23,385 nt of DNA from Prevotella sp. (GTDB lineage: Bacteria > Bacteroidota > Bacteroidia > Bacteroidales > Bacteroidaceae). The first letter of the stretch is position 1, and each line of letters begins with the position of its first letter. This document shows positions 21,868 through 23,385 of the stretch, one piece after another. Both the position numbers and the translations under genes were made by a program. The notes under the pieces were generated by a model. The model saw nothing but the letters and a program-made list of their open reading frames with translations. It did not search any database and had not been told where the DNA came from. The DNA lies in contig JAFRZC010000038.1 in the NCBI GenBank assembly GCA_017442765.1, positions 1-23,385 on the forward strand, read 5' to 3'.

Positions 21868-21902
21868 CGTATTTTTATAATTGATAATTGATTCAATTTT
21901 CT

Positions 21903-22030
21903 GAAGTTATTGAAGTTAAAGAAGTTAAGTAGTTAAGCTATTAGTTTTATTCCAGGAATTATAGATTATTCATTATCGAAACGCCGAGGACTTTAACTAT
22001 CGGCTTAACTTCTTTAACTACTTAACTTCT
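21903..22030. repeat. AGTTAA-type inverted repeat, copy 3
   Basis: The left arm, 21903-21945 (GAAGTTAAAGAAGTTAAG and AGTAGTTAAGCTATTAGT), and right arm, 21995-22030, are built from the same 8-9 base units in opposite orientation. The right arm is identical over 36 bases to 83-118. The loop of about 50 bases is AT-rich. It fills the gap between proC and proB, and the right arm runs into the last base of the proC stop codon. Confidence 0.85.
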
Positions 22031-22803
22031 TAGCTTCTAATTTTTAGTCCTTCTATGACGGCCTTTGTGAAGCCCGCCTGTTCCATTGCGTTCAGTCCCC
22101 GGATGGTGATGCCGCCAGGCGTGGTCACGCGGTCGATGGCCTGCTCGGGATGTTCGCCTGTCGCCTGCAGCAACTCGACGGCTCCCTTCACGGTCTGGAG
22201 CACAATGTCCTTGGCCTCGTCGGCACGGAAGCCAATCTCTACACCGCCCTCCGCTGCCGCGCGGATGTAGCGCATGGCATAGGCGATACCGCAAGAGGCT
22301 AGTATGGTGCCTGCACGGAGCTGCTTCTCGTTGACGAGCCGTGTCTGTCCTAACTGGTCGAACAGTGTTTTTACTACGCACACGTCGTCTTCCGGAACAT
22401 CTCCGCCGGCGATAAACGTCATCGACTGCCGCTGTGCGATGGCAATGTTGGGAATCACCGTGATAACCCCAGGCCCTTCTCCTCCCCCTCGGGGGGAGGT
22501 CGGGAGGGGGCCGCCTGCCGCGAAACTGACGAGAATCACTTTCCGCCCCGCTATGGCTGGAGCAATCTCCTGCATCACCGACTCCACGAGCCACGGTTTT
22601 ACTGCTACCACTACGATGTCGACAGCCTTCGCAGCCACGACATTGCTGGTTGTCACGCGGACACCCTTTTCCGCAAACCGCAGCAGCTTGCCCTCTGTCG
22701 GGTTGGCCACCACGATGTCGGAAGCCTCGACAGCCCGGCTTGCCAGAAGTCCGTCGATAAACGCGCCACCCATTGCGCCTGCTCCAATAACTGCAATCTT
22801 CAT
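22030..22803 (-). CDS. proC: pyrroline-5-carboxylate reductase with C-rich-element segment
   Basis: ProC makes proline from pyrroline-5-carboxylate with NAD(P)H. The protein has 257 residues. The Rossmann motif GAGAMGGA is at residues 7-14, then VVAVKPWLVESVM, and the family signature in the C-terminal dimerisation domain is present (GGITIRGLNAMEQAGFTKAVIEGL). Residues 98-112 (GPLPTSPRGGGEGPG) are encoded by a C-rich repeat and lie between LVSFAAG and the conserved VIPN. Relatives have a helix of about the same length there, so the element appears to have replaced rather than added sequence. The active-site regions are outside it, so activity is likely but stability may be affected. Confidence 0.93.
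   Translation of the reverse strand: MKIAVIGAGAMGGAFIDGLLASRAVEASDIVVANPTEGKLLRFAEKGVRVTTSNVVAAKAVDIVVVAVKPWLVESVMQEIAPAIAGRKVILVSFAAGGPLPTSPRGGGEGPGVITVIPNIAIAQRQSMTFIAGGDVPEDDVCVVKTLFDQLGQTRLVNEKQLRAGTILASCGIAYAMRYIRAAAEGGVEIGFRADEAKDIVLQTVKGAVELLQATGEHPEQAIDRVTTPGGITIRGLNAMEQAGFTKAVIEGLKIRS
22468..22514 (-). repeat. C-rich element inside proC
   Basis: Plus-strand reading has CCCTTCTCCTCCCCCTCGGG followed by GGGAGGTCGGGAGGGGG, forming a C-run/G-run hairpin like the copies in the acyl-CoA ligase and rsmD. It keeps the frame open and encodes a Pro/Gly/Arg-rich segment. Confidence 0.8.
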
Positions 22804-22856
22804 AAACTCTTTTTACCTTGTGAAATTAAAAACCTTGGTGCAAATTTACACAAAAA

Positions 22857-22887
22857 TTTCAAATTACAAAAATAATGATTACCTTTG
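22857..22887 (+). promoter_or_regulatory. promoter of the secreted-protein gene
   Basis: TTTC (22857-22860), a 19-base spacer and TACCTTTG (22880-22887, exact TAnnTTTG). The leader to the ATG at 22959 would be about 65 bases. It diverges from proC. Confidence 0.6.
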
Positions 22888-22958
22888 TAGCCAATTCTTA
22901 TACACATCACCAATGAAATTGACGACATAATTATTCATCATTAAAACTCTGAAGTAAT

Positions 22959-23385
22959 ATGAAACAAGTAATCAAAACAACAATGATGGCTACGATTGCC
23001 ATGTGTGTGTGCATGGTGACGACAACGGCGCAGGACAATGCCGACCCGAAGGTGTGGGCATGGGATTTCCCACAGGGACTTGAGATTCAGGCCGAGGCAG
23101 GACAGGAGGCCCTGACCTGCCAGATGCACTATTTCGAACATGTGAAAGATGGCGAGGGCCTGTTGAAAAAAACGATGATGTGGTATGACACAACCATCGC
23201 CCAGCCGGGACGCGAGAAGACGACTATCAATAATTACGGTGACGCCATCGAGGTGCCCAATGCGCTGATCATCCCGTTAGACAAGAACGGCAAAGCCAAA
23301 AAGGGCGACATCCTGCTGACCCACGACCGTTATCACTTGATGATGCGTGCCATCGTGGTGGACGACTCTAATCCTACGGAGCCGG
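22959..23385 (+). CDS. secreted protein, 5' part only
   Basis: The frame is open from ATG 22959 to the window end (142 codons) and continues beyond it. The N terminus MKQVIKTTMMATIAMCVCMV with TTTAQDN is a Sec signal peptide with probable cleavage after TAQ or TTA, near residues 23-25. The mature part (VWAWDFPQGLEIQAEAGQEA, LLIPLDKNGKAKKGDILLTH with a bulky preceding region) looks soluble and rich in charged residues. I do not recognise the family from this part. A Bacteroidota-type promoter precedes it and it diverges from proC. Confidence 0.8.
   Translation, partial: MKQVIKTTMMATIAMCVCMVTTTAQDNADPKVWAWDFPQGLEIQAEAGQEALTCQMHYFEHVKDGEGLLKKTMMWYDTTIAQPGREKTTINNYGDAIEVPNALIIPLDKNGKAKKGDILLTHDRYHLMMRAIVVDDSNPTEP

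Overview
The window looks like chromosomal DNA of a Bacteroidales bacterium, most likely a Prevotella relative (Prevotellaceae). The evidence is Bacteroidota-type promoter boxes (TAnnTTTG, sometimes with TTTG or TTTC about 20 bases upstream), the lineage-restricted families DUF4290 and DUF3822, a MurA with Asp in place of the usual catalytic Cys, a P-loop-fused nucleoside-hydrolase-like lipoprotein, and many short dispersed repeats. The genus is an inference; there is no rRNA gene to settle it.

Layout. 1-917: no gene; repeat-dense (AGTTAA-type inverted repeat, a perfect 43-base palindrome with satellites, a REP/BIME-like double hairpin). 918-7518, minus strand: tsaB, DUF4290, murA, rimM, dxr, then rseP, a housekeeping operon in which a HigB/HigA-like toxin-antitoxin pair sits between dxr and rseP. 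7675-9716, plus strand: yicC, gmk, nadD, diverging from tsaB. 9717-10387: repeats and a possible 33-residue membrane peptide. 10388-13831, plus strand: DUF3822, rsmD, and a large lipoprotein joining a nucleoside-hydrolase-like domain to a P-loop kinase-like domain. 13828-16423, minus strand: an XRE-cupin regulator followed by an AMP-forming acyl-CoA ligase. 16424-17063: the largest copy of the palindromic mosaic repeat. 17064-19405, minus strand: an AT-richer cassette with an EcoRI-type adenine methyltransferase and a DUF262-HNH protein, probably a non-classical restriction-modification system. 19406-19858: a strikingly structured intergenic region. 19859-22803, minus strand: proC, proB, proA, the complete route from glutamate to proline. 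22959-end: the 5' part of a secreted protein gene.

How the parts relate. The core genes serve cell-wall precursor synthesis (murA), isoprenoid synthesis (dxr), translation and ribosome maturation (tsaB, rimM, rsmD), envelope proteolysis (rseP), nucleotide and NAD synthesis (gmk, nadD) and proline synthesis. The accessory layer consists of the toxin-antitoxin pair and the restriction cassette.

The most unusual signals are repeats and structure. (1) A family of intergenic mosaics built from two palindromes, GAAAGACCGTCTTTC and GAAACATATATGTTTC, occurs at three loci. (2) A C-rich element family lies inside or at the end of reading frames (rsmD, the acyl-CoA ligase at three sites, proC), with one perfect 57-base duplicate. 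(3) A five-stem, roughly 190-base foldable element lies upstream of the methyltransferase gene, whose start codon directly abuts an 11-base inverted repeat. All families were assigned by reading motifs; no database search was possible.
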